A stretch of 64,000 nt of DNA. Source: Kingella oralis. Lineage in GTDB: Bacteria > Pseudomonadota > Gammaproteobacteria > Burkholderiales > Neisseriaceae. The position numbers were made by a program, and so were the translations under genes. The notes beneath the pieces were generated by a model. It searched no databases and was not told the origin of the DNA. It was given only the letters and a program-made list of their open reading frames with translations. The DNA lies in the NCBI RefSeq assembly GCF_014054985.1, contig NZ_CP059569.1, forward strand, positions 744,001 to 808,000. The letters are read 5' to 3'. Positions within the stretch are counted from its first letter, which is position 1. Each line of letters begins with the position of its first letter. Positions 24,512 through 33,355 of the stretch are shown here, one piece after another.

Positions 24512-25747
24512 ATGCAAATTTACCTAGTTGGCGGCGCGGTGCGCGATCAACTGCTCGGCTTGCCCGTGAAAGACCGCGATTGGGTGGTGGTGGGCGCGGA
24601 TGCCGATGAATTGCTGCGGCAAGGCTATCAGCCCGTGGGCAAGGATTTCCCCGTGTTTTTGCACCCCGAAACCCGCGAAGAATACGCCCTTGCCCGCACC
24701 GAGCGCAAAACCGCCAAGGGCTACGCAGGCTTCGCCTTTTATGCCGACAAAAGCATCACGCTGGAACAAGACCTGCTGCGCCGCGATTTAACCATCAACG
24801 CGATGGCGCAAGACGTTTCAGGCTGCCTCATTGACCCGTTTGGCGGGCAGAGCGATTTGCAACACAAAATCCTGCGCCACGTTTCGCCCGCCTTTGCCGA
24901 AGACCCCGTGCGCATCTTGCGCACCGCCCGTTTTGCCGCGCGATACGGTTTTGCCGTTGCGCCCGAAACCATGCAGCTGATGCGCGACATGGTGGCGGCG
25001 GGCGAAGCAGACGCGCTGGTTGCCGAGCGTGTGTGGCAAGAATTAGCCAAAGGCTTAATGGAAGCCAACCCGCGCCGCATGATTGAAATCCTGCGCGACT
25101 GCGGCGCACTCGCCATCTTGTTGCCCGAAGTGAACGCCTTGTTTGGCGTGCCACAACGCGTCGATTACCACCCCGAAATTGACACAGGCGAACACACGCT
25201 GCTGGTGTTGCAACGCGCCGCCGCGCTCGGCTTAACCCTGCCCGAACGCTACGCCGCGCTGCTGCACGATGTCGGCAAAGCCCTCACCCCCGCCGACATC
25301 CTGCCCAAACACATCGGACACGATACGCGCGGCATCGCCCCCATCCGCCAAATCAACCAACGCTGGCGCGTGCCTAAGCAATGCGCCGAACTCGCCGAGC
25401 TGGTGTGCGCATACCATATCCAAATCCACAACATCGGCAGCATCAAAAGCGCGGGCAAAATCATCAATCTGCTGAAAAAAACGGATGCCTTCCGCCGCAG
25501 CGAGCGTTTTCAGGCTGCCTTAAACGTGTGCCAATGCGACCGGCAAGGCAGGCTGGGTAAAGCCGAAGCCGATTACCCGCAGCGCGCCCATTGCCTTGCC
25601 CTGCTTGCTGCCGCGCAAAGCGTGGACACCGGCGCAATCGCCCGACAATACGCCCACCAGCCCCAGCAAATCCCCATCAAAATTGACGAAGCCCGCGCCG
25701 ATGCCGTGCGCCCCGTGCAACGCGCGTATCAGCACGAAGCGGAATAG
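24512..25747 (+). CDS. cca: CCA-adding enzyme (multifunctional CCA protein)
   Basis: 411 residues, the size of gammaproteobacterial-type class II CCA-adding proteins with an HD domain. The N-terminal YLVGGAVRDQLLG and DRDWVVVG give the nucleotidyltransferase core; RRDLTINAMAQD and FAEDPVRILRTARFAARYGF follow. The HD-phosphohydrolase motif LLHDVGKALTP is near 250. It builds or repairs the CCA end of tRNAs; the tRNA-Arg gene in this window does not encode CCA. ATG 24512 has GGAGC just upstream. An in-frame DUS encodes VSGCL. Confidence 0.95.
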   Translation: MQIYLVGGAVRDQLLGLPVKDRDWVVVGADADELLRQGYQPVGKDFPVFLHPETREEYALARTERKTAKGYAGFAFYADKSITLEQDLLRRDLTINAMAQDVSGCLIDPFGGQSDLQHKILRHVSPAFAEDPVRILRTARFAARYGFAVAPETMQLMRDMVAAGEADALVAERVWQELAKGLMEANPRRMIEILRDCGALAILLPEVNALFGVPQRVDYHPEIDTGEHTLLVLQRAAALGLTLPERYAALLHDVGKALTPADILPKHIGHDTRGIAPIRQINQRWRVPKQCAELAELVCAYHIQIHNIGSIKSAGKIINLLKKTDAFRRSERFQAALNVCQCDRQGRLGKAEADYPQRAHCLALLAAAQSVDTGAIARQYAHQPQQIPIKIDEARADAVRPVQRAYQHEAE

Positions 25748-25800
25748 GGCAGCCTGAAAACCTGTAACCCCAAGTAAGCAACTGAATTTAGGAATTTAAA

Positions 25801-25829
25801 TTGCCGTTATAGTGTAATCAGACTATAAT
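25801..25829 (+). promoter_or_regulatory. Sigma-70-type promoter for copper chaperone gene
   Basis: TTGCCG (25801-25806), a 17-base spacer, and a perfect TATAAT (25824-25829), about 86 bases before the start at 25915. The best -35/-10 pair seen in the window. Confidence 0.7.
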
Positions 25830-25914
25830 CGCTCCCGCTTTGGCCAATTCGCCAAACGCCTGCCCTTGTCTCATAATCGGCAGCCTGAAAACCGTTTTCA
25901 AAGGATTCAAAACC

Positions 25915-26400
25915 ATGAAAAAAACCGTATTAACTCTTGCCACAGCATTATTGTGTTCAACCGCATTCGCCCACGGCATTGAAGCAGGCGAAGCTTACGC
26001 ATACCCCACCGTTCAAGGCATGACCCAAGGTGGCGCGTTCGTAAGCCTTACCAACACCGAGAAAAAAGACGACAAACTTATCGGTGCAACTGCCAGCAAA
26101 CAATTTGCCGACAAAATCGAACTGCACACCCATGTGAACGACAACGGCGTGATGCGTATGCGCGAAGTAAAAGGCGGCATCCCCTTGCCCGCAGGCCAAA
26201 CCCAAGAACTCAAACGCGGCAGCTACCACATCATGTTCTTCGGCTTGAAAAAACCTTTGCAAGAAGGCGATAAATTTGACCTAAATCTCAAATTCAAAAA
26301 CGCCAAACCGCAAAAAATCACCGTAACCGTGAAACCCATGCAAGCAGGCGCAATGCCCGCGCATGACCACGGCGCAGGCGAAGCCAAACACGCGCACTAA
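25915..26400 (+). CDS. PCu(A)C-type periplasmic copper chaperone
   Basis: 161 residues with a clear signal peptide (about 19 residues, ending AFA). The domain fits PCuAC: GGAFVSLTNTEKKDDKLIGATA, HTHVNDNGVMRMREVKGG and GSYHIMFFGLKKPLQEGD hold the His/Met ligands of the H(M)x10Mx21HxM pattern. These proteins deliver Cu(I) to cytochrome oxidase or other copper enzymes. The C-terminus adds HDHGAGEAKHAH, a His-rich tail that may bind extra metal. A strong promoter and AAGGATT ribosome-site region precede it. Neighbours are unrelated housekeeping genes. Confidence 0.87.
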   Translation: MKKTVLTLATALLCSTAFAHGIEAGEAYAYPTVQGMTQGGAFVSLTNTEKKDDKLIGATASKQFADKIELHTHVNDNGVMRMREVKGGIPLPAGQTQELKRGSYHIMFFGLKKPLQEGDKFDLNLKFKNAKPQKITVTVKPMQAGAMPAHDHGAGEAKHAH

Positions 26401-26422
26401 TTGGTAAACCGCGATACACAGC

Positions 26423-26472
26423 TTTTCAGGCTGCCTAAGATGCTCATTGGAACATTTTAGGCAGCCTGAAAA
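26423..26472 (+). terminator. DUS hairpin behind the copper chaperone gene
   Basis: Sixteen-base arms from opposed DUS words (26423-26438 with 26457-26472). The right arm also belongs to the hairpin at 26459-26500, so the pair serves two convergent genes. Confidence 0.6.
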
Positions 26473-26504
26473 CATTAAAGCAGCCCATTTCAGGCTGCCT
26501 TTTT
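26459..26504 (-). terminator. DUS hairpin behind fdx
   Basis: Arms 26459-26471 and 26488-26500 pair; it is next to the fdx stop on the minus strand and shares its left arm with the terminator of the convergent gene. Confidence 0.5.
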
Positions 26505-26508
26505 GTAG

Positions 26509-26850
26509 TCAATGCTCCTCACGCGCATGGTTAATCGTGTATTTGGGAATTTCCACCACCAAATCTTCATCGCACACCTTCGCTTGGCAACTCAACCGCG
26601 ATTCCGCCTCCAAGCCCCATGCTTGGTCAAGCAAGTCTTCCTCAATCTCGCTCGGCTCGGGCAGGCTGTCAAACCCCTGCCGCACAATCACATGGCAAGT
26701 GGTGCAGGCGCAAGATTTTTCGCAAGCATGGTCAATCTCAATGCCGTTATCCAACAGCACATCGCAAATGGTCTCGCCTTCGGGCGCGGTTTCAATGATT
26801 TTTCCCTCCGGGCAAAGCTCGGCATGGGGCAAAACGGTTATTTTGGGCAT
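26509..26850 (-). CDS. fdx: ISC-type [2Fe-2S] ferredoxin
   Basis: 113 residues, typical for the adrenodoxin-like ferredoxin of the ISC system. Cysteines 43, 49 and 52 (HACEKSCACTTCHV) and the fourth in LSCQAKV match the cluster-binding pattern. C-terminal acidic stretch and EIPKYTINHAREEH end are also typical. It supplies electrons for Fe-S cluster assembly. hscA and other isc genes are not adjacent, so the cluster is split. AAGGAAA precedes the ATG. Confidence 0.95.
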   Translation of the reverse strand: MPKITVLPHAELCPEGKIIETAPEGETICDVLLDNGIEIDHACEKSCACTTCHVIVRQGFDSLPEPSEIEEDLLDQAWGLEAESRLSCQAKVCDEDLVVEIPKYTINHAREEH

Positions 26851-26897
26851 GGTGTTTCCTTGTTGTGTGTGTAGGCAAAGCGCGGATTATAGCGGAA

Positions 26898-27061
26898 TTA
26901 GAACCCATGTTCATAAGCAGCATAGCCAGTTTTATTCATTTTGGTGCGGATGCAAGACGAGGTTCAAGCCAATGGCGAGACTATTGGCGCAGAAGCTCAA
27001 CGCCGTAGTCGTGCCAAAAGGGATAAAAAATGGCGATGATGCTTGTGAATATGGGTTCTTA
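26898..27061. mobile_element. MITE-like element, copy 1
   Basis: 164 bases bounded by TTA on both sides as an apparent target duplication. Inner termini GAACCCATGTTCATAAG and CTTGTGAATATGGGTTC form an imperfect inverted repeat (17 of 20 with the TTA). No transposase is inside, so it is non-autonomous. It fills the gap between fdx and the cytochrome gene; an overlapping open frame is not coding. Confidence 0.7.
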
Positions 27062-27124
27062 GGCAGCCTGAAAACGAAAAACCGCATGAAACGTATGCCC
27101 ATGCGGTTATGGTTGCGCGTGCGG

Positions 27125-27688
27125 TCAGCCGCCCGATTGTTTCACCATGTAATGCACCGTCGCTTTGATGTCGTCATCGCTCAATGCGGTGTTGCCCCCT
27201 TTGGGCGGCATGGCGTTAAAGCCATTGATGGCGTGTTGCACCAAAGTCTCTTCGCCTTGTTTGATGCGCGGTGCCCAGTCTTCGTTTTTGGTTACTTTGG
27301 GCGCGCCGGGGATAGGCGAAGTTGCGCCGTGGCAGGCTTTGCAGGTTTGATTAAAAATTTCCGCGCCGCGAGCCGCTTGGGCATCACCCGCGCCGCCCGA
27401 TGCCGCAGGCGCAGAGGCACCGGCTGCATCGGAAGTAGGCGCAGAGGCATCACCGCTTGCCGCAGGAGTGGCAGCAGGCGCAGGGGCAATGTCTTTGGGC
27501 GCACCCACCGCCACTTGACCGGTAGGCATAATGCGCGTTTCTGTTGCCTCTTTGGTGGTGGCATCCACATCGGCGTAAGAGCCGCTGCTTGCCAATTTGA
27601 TTAACAATACAACAACAGCAACCACAATTACGATGCCGCTAACCAGTGTGAACAAGGCGGAGCCTTGGGTTTTGTTTTTTGAATTCAT
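27125..27688 (-). CDS. Membrane-anchored monohaem c-type cytochrome (c5-like)
   Basis: 187 residues. An N-terminal membrane segment (about 12-33) is followed by an Ala/Pro/Ser-rich linker (about 65-100) and a cytochrome c domain with the haem motif CKACH (Cys near 115) and a distal Met in FNAMPPKGG. The domain matches cytochrome c5. The known neisserial c5 has two haems; here only one CxxCH is seen. Likely an anchored electron carrier to a terminal oxidase or denitrification enzyme, by family analogy. GAGAAA-like ribosome site before the ATG. Confidence 0.85.
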   Translation of the reverse strand: MNSKNKTQGSALFTLVSGIVIVVAVVVLLIKLASSGSYADVDATTKEATETRIMPTGQVAVGAPKDIAPAPAATPAASGDASAPTSDAAGASAPAASGGAGDAQAARGAEIFNQTCKACHGATSPIPGAPKVTKNEDWAPRIKQGEETLVQHAINGFNAMPPKGGNTALSDDDIKATVHYMVKQSGG

Positions 27689-27809
27689 GGGATATTTCTC
27701 GCCATTAGGGGTTTGTGTTCAAAGTGGGTGTTAATTTAACTTAACATGATTTTGCGTGATTATACTGAATTTGCGGCTGGGTTTCCAAGTCAAAATAGCA
27801 GAGATTTTT

Positions 27810-27838
27810 TTGCGCAAAGGCGGATTTTCGGGTATCCT
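27810..27838 (+). promoter_or_regulatory. Promoter for tRNA-Arg
   Basis: TTGCGC (27810-27815) and TATCCT (27833-27838) with a 17-base spacer, placing the start a few bases before the tRNA at 27852. Confidence 0.55.
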
Positions 27839-27851
27839 TGCGCACTTTCTT

Positions 27852-27924
27852 GTACCCGTAGCTCAGTTGGAAGAGTGTCGGTTTCCGAAGCCGAAGGTCG
27901 CTGGTTCGATCCCAGTCGGGTGCG
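27852..27924 (+). tRNA. tRNA-Arg (anticodon CCG)
   Basis: The 73 bases fold into a full cloverleaf. The acceptor pairs GTACCCG with CGGGTGC, the D stem is GCTC/GAGT, and the anticodon stem TCGGT/GCCGA encloses loop TTCCGAA with anticodon CCG, reading CGG. The T stem GCTGG/CCAGT has loop TTCGATC. The discriminator is G, and the CCA end is not encoded (next bases CTT), so Cca is needed. A terminator follows at once and a promoter precedes it. Confidence 0.95.
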
Positions 27925-27930
27925 CTTACA

Positions 27931-27960
27931 AAAAACCGCTGGTTCGCCAGCGGTTTTTTT
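27931..27960 (+). terminator. Rho-independent terminator of tRNA-Arg
   Basis: AAAACCGCTGG and CCAGCGGTTTT pair around a TTCG tetraloop, followed by T residues. A textbook terminator not made of DUS. Confidence 0.92.
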
Positions 27961-28107
27961 GCGTTTGTGGCATGGCATCTAGATGTTAGAAATCACCGCG
28001 TTGTGCAAACGATACGGTGATTTTTTACCGATAGCTTTGCAGAAGTTTTTAGCCTCTATTTTGTCCTATGCCGTTTCCATTTTCAGGCTGCCGCCGTTGC
28101 AACCGTT

Positions 28108-28485
28108 TCACAACGGCTTCCAGTGCGCCAAATAAATAATCGTCAGCACAATCAACATCCCCGCGCCATAGAGCCCGAACCATTTGCCGCTGCGGGGCGT
28201 GGCGCGCAGGCAAAACGCGCCCACAAAAATATAGGTGAGCACCAGCAGCAGTTTCACGCCCAGCCATTTGCTTGCGCCAAACGGCTGCCACGGCACAATC
28301 TGCATCATCAGCATGCCGGTAAACAACAGCATGGAGTCGTTGATGTGCGGCAGCACGCGCAGGATAACGGGCAGCGGTTTTTCAGGCTGCATGGTGCGCA
28401 GCCAAAAGCGCAGGTTAAACAGGATGATGGTTATCGCCACGAAAAACATGTGGGTGTGTTTGATGGGGAGGTATAGGCTTTGCAT
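28108..28485 (-). CDS. SirB2-family membrane protein
   Basis: 125 residues with about four membrane segments (starting LPIKHTHMFFVAITIILFNLRFWLR). This pattern with an HxxH-type HTHM near the N-terminus and HINDSMLLFTGMLMM matches the SirB family, named for a proposed role in Salmonella gene regulation; its biochemical function is unknown. AAGGAA precedes the ATG. It stands 56 bases below the DUF3108 gene on the same strand. Confidence 0.78.
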   Translation of the reverse strand: MQSLYLPIKHTHMFFVAITIILFNLRFWLRTMQPEKPLPVILRVLPHINDSMLLFTGMLMMQIVPWQPFGASKWLGVKLLLVLTYIFVGAFCLRATPRSGKWFGLYGAGMLIVLTIIYLAHWKPL

Positions 28486-28541
28486 GGTGTTCCTTGGGGT
28501 GGTTTAAATGGTTTGTTGAATGGGGGGCGGTTTCAGGCTGC

Positions 28542-29192
28542 CTATGGCACGTTTTGCGGGTTTATTTCCACCGCTTTGAGCGTTAGGCTGTATTTTTTGC
28601 CGCCCACATTGTAGCGAATCAGCGCGGGCATGTTGTTCAAATCGCGGGCGAGGGCGAGCAAGATGGTGTCGTTGCCGTGGCGCAGGGTGTAGGTTTGGGT
28701 GCGCGTTTTCAGGCTGCCGATGGTCATTTCTTTTCCGCCGGCGGGTGTTAGGCGGCTGATGGGGTAGAGTTTTTTGCCGTTGGTAATCACCAGCGGCATG
28801 GGCAGTTTGCCGTTGCCGAACGCCAGCTGCCAAGTGAGCGAAAACAAATCCATCACCGTGCCGTGGGCGGTTTCGGTGTGTTTGCCATCGGGCTTGCCCA
28901 GCCACACGCGGCTGCCTGAAAATTGCGCGGAGGCGTATTCTTTACCGTTGCGGATGTCGCGGTAGTAGCTCGGTTTGAGCTGCCCGCCGTCAATCGTGCC
29001 GCCGCTTTCAAAGCGCATTTTATACAACGGCACGTTGATTTTGGCGACGATGCGATAGCCCTCGCCCTCGCGTTCAAACGACAGCGTGGCGGGGATGCCG
29101 AGGCTGGCTTTGTATTGGGCGTGGGCGGATTGTGGGATTTCGGCGTGCAATACGGGGGCGGCGAGTAGGGCGAGTAGGGCGAGGCGGTTCAT
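28542..29192 (-). CDS. DUF3108-domain periplasmic protein
   Basis: 216 residues with a signal peptide (MNRLALLALLAAPVLHA). The body, with ARYKASLGIPATLSF-like start, FESGGTIDGGQLKPSYYRDIRNGKEYASAQF, GTVMDLFSLTWQLAF and the C-terminal LARDLNNMPALIRYNVGGKKYSLTLKAVE, matches DUF3108, a betaproteobacterial envelope family of unknown function with a predicted beta-rich fold. AAGGAG precedes the ATG. It lies 9 bases after purN, so the two are probably co-transcribed. Confidence 0.8.
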   Translation of the reverse strand: MNRLALLALLAAPVLHAEIPQSAHAQYKASLGIPATLSFEREGEGYRIVAKINVPLYKMRFESGGTIDGGQLKPSYYRDIRNGKEYASAQFSGSRVWLGKPDGKHTETAHGTVMDLFSLTWQLAFGNGKLPMPLVITNGKKLYPISRLTPAGGKEMTIGSLKTRTQTYTLRHGNDTILLALARDLNNMPALIRYNVGGKKYSLTLKAVEINPQNVP

Positions 29193-29201
29193 GCTTGCTC
29201 C

Positions 29202-29831
29202 TTATGCCAACAGTTGCGCGGCGGCATTGGCGCGGGGCGTGCGGCGTTCCACCCGCTTGCCCACGATTTTCAGGCTGCCTGAAACAAAATCCGCCACCGC
29301 TTGCGGCAAGAGTTGATGCTCCACTTGCAACACCCGCGCGGCGATGCGCTCTGCCGTGTCGCCATCCAAAATCGGCACAACGCCTTGCGCGATAATCGCG
29401 CCGTTGTCCAACACTGCGGTTACAAAATGGATGGTGCAGCCTGAAACGCGGCAGCCTTCGTCTAAGGCGCGCTGGTGCGTGTGCAGCCCTGTGAACGCGG
29501 GCAGCAGCGAGGGGTGGATGTTGATGCAGCGGTTGGCGTAATGGGCGCAAAATTCGGCGGTTAAAATCCGCATAAAGCCCGCCAGCACAACCAAATCGGG
29601 GGAATATCGGTCGATGAGCTGCATCATGGCGCGGTCAAAATCGGTGCGGCTGGCGAAATCTTTATGGTTCAGCGCGGCGGTGGCGATGCCGCGTTCCGCC
29701 GCCCATGCCAAGCCTGCGGCTTCGGGGTTGTTGGATAACACGGCGGCGATGCGGGCTTTGGCGATGTTCGCGTTCACAATCGCCTGCATATTGCTGCCGC
29801 GCCCGGAAATCAGGATAACGATGTTTTTCAT
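29202..29831 (-). CDS. purN: Phosphoribosylglycinamide formyltransferase
   Basis: 209 residues. GRGSNMQAI at the N-terminus binds the substrate phosphate. The formyl-THF site NIHPSLLPAFTGLHTHQRALDEG and the HFVTAVLDNGAIIAQG with catalytic Asp follow. It carries out the third step of purine synthesis, from GAR to FGAR. An in-frame DUS near the C-terminus encodes VSGSLK. Leads a two-gene unit with the DUF3108 gene. Confidence 0.95.
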   Translation of the reverse strand: MKNIVILISGRGSNMQAIVNANIAKARIAAVLSNNPEAAGLAWAAERGIATAALNHKDFASRTDFDRAMMQLIDRYSPDLVVLAGFMRILTAEFCAHYANRCINIHPSLLPAFTGLHTHQRALDEGCRVSGCTIHFVTAVLDNGAIIAQGVVPILDGDTAERIAARVLQVEHQLLPQAVADFVSGSLKIVGKRVERRTPRANAAAQLLA

Positions 29832-30097
29832 GGTGTGGTTTCCAAAAGGGGTTAGGGTGGGAATGTGCTGAAACGCGCTGTATGCGTTTTGATTTTGTTG
29901 ATTTGATTTTCAGGCTGCTGCTGGGGTTTTGCAAAGGTTTCAGGCTGCCTAATGCCTTGCTGTTCAGATGATGGGATAAACGCAGAGTAGGCTTTAACCC
30001 ACGCATCATCAACGCGCAGGTTAAAGCCTATTTTACACAGCCGCCTTATTAGGCAGCCTGAAAACCAAAAGTTTCAGCCAAGCTAAAACCATGCTGC

Positions 30098-31810
30098 TTA
30101 CATCACATCCAACACTTCAATGCCCAGCAGCCCCAGCCCTGTTTTCAGCGTTTCGCCTGTTAATTTTGCCAACTGCAAGCGGGTGTCGCGGGTTGCGCCT
30201 TCGGCTTTCAAAATCGGGCAGGCTTCGTAGAAGCGGCTAAACAGCGCGGCAAGCTGATACAAATAATTCGCCAAATAATGCGGGAACGAAGTCTCCGCCA
30301 CGCTGTTGAGCACGTCTTCAAATTTCAGCAATTCAACGGCAAGCTGTTGTTCCAGCGGCTCTTTGATTTGCAAGGGGGCGGTTTCGTTCCAAGCCCCCGC
30401 GCGGCGCAGCACGCTTTGCACGCGCGTGTAGGCGTATTGCAGATAAGGCGCGGTGTTGCCTTCAAACGAAAGCATGTTTTCCCAATCGAAGATGTAATCG
30501 CTGTTGCGGTTTTTGCTCAAATCGGCGTATTTCACCGCGCCGATGCCCACGGCGCGACCGATTTGCGCGGCGGTGTCGGCAGGCAGTTCGGGGTTTTTCT
30601 CTTTCACCAAAGCGGTGGCGCGTTCGGTGGCTTCGTCCAGCAATTCCACCAGTTTCACGGTGTCGCCCGAGCGGGTTTTGAACGGTTTGCCGTCTTTGCC
30701 CATCATCGTGCCAAAGCCGATAAATTCGGCTTCCACGTTTTCAGGCAGCCAGCCTGCTTTGCGCGTGGCGGCAAAAAGCTGTTGGAAATGCAGCGATTGG
30801 CGCGTGTCCACCACATAAAGAATGCGGTCGGCGTGCAAATTGCGCACACGGTGGCGCACGCAGGCCAAATCGGTGGTGGCGTATAGGAAGCCGCCGTCTT
30901 GTTTTTGAATGATAAAGGGCTGCGGGTCGCCGTCTTGGTTTTTCAATTCGTCCAAGAACATCACTTTGGTGCCGTTGTCGTCCACCGCCAAGCCGTGTTG
31001 CAGCAGCTCGTCCACCACGTTTTGCAAATCGTCGTTGTAAGACGATTCGCCCGCCACATCGCCGCGCTCCAACAGCAAGCCCAGTTTTTCGTACACGGTT
31101 TCGGCGTGTTGCAGCGAAATGTCCACGAATTTGCGCCACCAAGACAACACAGTTTCATCGCCGCCTTGCAGTTTCACCACATATTCGCGCGCGGTGTTGG
31201 CGAAATTTTCGTCTTCGTCAAAACGCACTTTGGCGTTGCGGTAAAACTGTTCCAAATCCGCCAAACGGAAGTTGGCATCGTCTTGCTGCTGCTCCGCCAA
31301 ATAGGCAACCAGCATGCCAAATTGCGTACCCCAGTCGCCCACATGGTTTTGGCGGATGACTTTGTGTCCCAAAAAGCCCAGCACGCGCGCCAAGCTGTCG
31401 CCAATGATGCTGGAACGCAAATGCCCCACGTGCATTTCTTTGGCAAGATTGGGTGATGAGTAGTCAATCACCACGGTTTTGCTTTTTGCCACGGTGGCAA
31501 CGCCCAGGCGGCTGTCGGCGGCGCTCAGTTGCGCGGCGATAAATTCGGGGTTCAGGCGCAGGTTGATAAAGCCCGGGCCGGCGACTTCGGCGGCGGTAAA
31601 CAAAGGATTGGCGGCGAGCAAACCGGCAATTTTTTGCGCCAGTTCGCGCGGATTTTGTTTCAGCGATTTGGCTGCGCCCATTACGCCGTTGATTTGGAAA
31701 TCGCCAAATTTGGCATCTTTGGCGGGTTGCAGGGCGATGGGGCAGCCTGAAAGTTGGGCTGCGTCAAAGGCTTTTTGTACTTCTGCGGCTACGGTTTGGT
31801 GTAGTTTCAT
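30098..31810 (-). CDS. argS: Arginyl-tRNA synthetase
   Basis: 570 residues. Class I motifs include SSPNLAKEMHVGHLRSSIIGDSLAR (HIGH region near 120) and the variant KMSKS-like MMGKDGKPFKTRSGDTV (about 375). The C-terminal anticodon domain ends KTGLGLLGIEVLDVM. ATG 31810 with GGAAA upstream gives the usual MKLHQTVAAEVQKAF start. It follows rluE by 11 bases. The tRNA-Arg(CCG) gene is also in this window. Confidence 0.96.
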   Translation of the reverse strand: MKLHQTVAAEVQKAFDAAQLSGCPIALQPAKDAKFGDFQINGVMGAAKSLKQNPRELAQKIAGLLAANPLFTAAEVAGPGFINLRLNPEFIAAQLSAADSRLGVATVAKSKTVVIDYSSPNLAKEMHVGHLRSSIIGDSLARVLGFLGHKVIRQNHVGDWGTQFGMLVAYLAEQQQDDANFRLADLEQFYRNAKVRFDEDENFANTAREYVVKLQGGDETVLSWWRKFVDISLQHAETVYEKLGLLLERGDVAGESSYNDDLQNVVDELLQHGLAVDDNGTKVMFLDELKNQDGDPQPFIIQKQDGGFLYATTDLACVRHRVRNLHADRILYVVDTRQSLHFQQLFAATRKAGWLPENVEAEFIGFGTMMGKDGKPFKTRSGDTVKLVELLDEATERATALVKEKNPELPADTAAQIGRAVGIGAVKYADLSKNRNSDYIFDWENMLSFEGNTAPYLQYAYTRVQSVLRRAGAWNETAPLQIKEPLEQQLAVELLKFEDVLNSVAETSFPHYLANYLYQLAALFSRFYEACPILKAEGATRDTRLQLAKLTGETLKTGLGLLGIEVLDVM

Positions 31811-31821
31811 GATGGTTTCCG

Positions 31822-32376
31822 TTAGGGTAGAGTGGTTAAGGGTTGCCACTGTCCGAGTGGCAAGTCTAAATCAAATAAATTGATGCGCCCGATGCCTGTT
31901 CGCACCAGCCGCAAGCAGGGATAGTGTGCTTTGGCGGCCATCCGCCTGACTTGCCTGTTTTTGCCTTCGGCAATTTGAATTTCCAGCCAGAAATCGGGCA
32001 CGGTTTTGCGATAGCGCACGGGCGGATTGCGCGGCCAGATGCGGGCGGTTTCGGCGGGGGTAAGCAAGCGAGTTTTTGCAGGGCGGGCAATGAAGTCGCC
32101 CAAATCCATGGGCTGTTCCAATTGCGCGATTTGTTCGGGATTGGGCGTGCCTTCCAGCTGCGCCCAGTAGGTTTTGATAAGTTTGAATTTTGGGCTGGCA
32201 ATCCGCGCTTGTTGTTGACCGTTGTCGGTGAGCAGCAGCAAGCCCTCGCTGTCGGTATCCAGCCGCCCGGCGGGGTAAACACGGGGCACGTTTACCAATT
32301 CTTTCAAATTGGGGTGTTTTTCGTGTGGCGAAAATTGGCAGATATAGCCATAGGGTTTGTTGAGCGCGATTAACAT
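31822..32376 (-). CDS. rluE: rRNA pseudouridine synthase, RluE-type
   Basis: 184 residues, short and without an S4 domain, like RluE, which makes pseudouridine 2457 of 23S rRNA. The catalytic motif PAGRLDTDSEGLLLLTDNG has Asp40. EGKNRQVRRMAA, typical of the RsuA branch, lies near the C-terminus. Followed closely by argS, probably one transcript. Confidence 0.9.
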   Translation of the reverse strand: MLIALNKPYGYICQFSPHEKHPNLKELVNVPRVYPAGRLDTDSEGLLLLTDNGQQQARIASPKFKLIKTYWAQLEGTPNPEQIAQLEQPMDLGDFIARPAKTRLLTPAETARIWPRNPPVRYRKTVPDFWLEIQIAEGKNRQVRRMAAKAHYPCLRLVRTGIGRINLFDLDLPLGQWQPLTTLP

Positions 32377-32461
32377 GATTTCAGGCTGTCAAACAATGCA
32401 ATGGCGCAATTATACACAGTTTGCCCGCCTTTAAGGCAGCCTGAAAACGCCCGTGCCGCCA

Positions 32462-32941
32462 TTATGCCAAATGCCCCAGCGGCAGCGCGGTGGTGCTTTT
32501 AATCTCTTTTAAAACAAAGCTTGATTTGGCATCCAACACGCAATTGTGCGAAAGCAACACATCCAGCACAAAATGCGAAAATGCATCCATGTTGGTGAAA
32601 AAGGCGTGCAGCAGATAATCCGATTCGCCCGTGAGCGCAAAGCAGCTTAACACTTCCGTCCACGTCCGCACCGCGCCCTCAAATTCACCGCGCGCCTGCG
32701 CCGATTTGTCGGTGGTTACGCGAATCATCACTTGCAAGCCCAAACCCAGCGACATGGGCGACAAAAGCGCGGCATAGCGGCGGATGATGCCGTTGTCTTC
32801 AAGCTGTTTCAAACGGCGCAAACAAGGCGATGGCGACAGCGCAACCCGCTCTGACAATTCCACATTGCTCAACCGCCCGTTTTCTTGTAGCACTTGCAGG
32901 ATTTTTAAATCGATTTTGTCTAACACAACCGCTTGTTGCAT
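32462..32941 (-). CDS. Lrp/AsnC-family transcriptional regulator
   Basis: 159 residues. The N-terminal winged helix (LDKIDLKILQVLQENGRLSNVELSERVALSPSPCLRRLKQLEDNGIIRRY) and the RAM-type ligand domain (LSCFALTGESDYLLHAFF) are clear. It resembles global Lrp-like regulators; targets cannot be read from the neighbourhood. AAGGAAA precedes the start. Confidence 0.92.
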   Translation of the reverse strand: MQQAVVLDKIDLKILQVLQENGRLSNVELSERVALSPSPCLRRLKQLEDNGIIRRYAALLSPMSLGLGLQVMIRVTTDKSAQARGEFEGAVRTWTEVLSCFALTGESDYLLHAFFTNMDAFSHFVLDVLLSHNCVLDAKSSFVLKEIKSTTALPLGHLA

Positions 32942-33355
32942 AGCATGGTTTCCTTACTCAAATAAAGCCAAAAAACTTGTGAAGCTGTATTTCGCTTTAT
33001 TTTTATTATTCAACCATTATCTTAAATCAACGAAACTTAACACACAATAGTTTGAAAAAAGTTATTTTATTAGAATTTTAAAGCGCGAAACTTTGTTACA
33101 AACACAAATAAAAGCGTGGTACTTTGGCACGACAAATGCTACTAAGAACCTTGTATTCACTCTTTTCATAGGCATCTTTCATGCCCTAAAAACGCGGCTA
33201 CTGCGTTAAAAATGCTCGCAAGGTGTTCAACCTTGCTGCGCTTTTTGCCTTGTATCCGCGCTTTTATGTCATCAAATCTACCGATGAAAATAGTGAACAC
33301 AGGTTCTAAAATCGCTAAAATTCACATTTTTTAACCCGACATAACGCGAGAAACC
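32942..33355. other. Divergent gap between Lrp-type gene and pilU
   Basis: The left 200 bases are AT-rich and should contain promoters for both genes, though no clean -35/-10 pair stands out. The right part is occupied by a MITE-like element (33143-33308), ending 47 bases before the pilU start. Confidence 0.6.
33143..33308. mobile_element. MITE-like element, copy 2
   Basis: 166 bases between TAA duplicates. Termini GAACCTTGTATTCACT and AGTGAACACAGGTTC are imperfect inverted repeats. The interior (CTACTGCGTT, ATGCTCGCAAGGT, CAACCTTGCTGCGCTTT, CCTTGTATCC) matches 48102-48260 at high identity. Confidence 0.75.

Noticed and set aside
26447..27604. Very long plus-strand frame opposite fdx and the cytochrome gene
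   Set aside because: It runs through a DUS hairpin, fdx in antisense, and a mobile element; composition is not protein-like.
27746..27989. Frames of 60-78 codons across the tRNA
   Set aside because: They overlap the tRNA-Arg and its terminator. Such frames are common across tRNA genes and are not coding.
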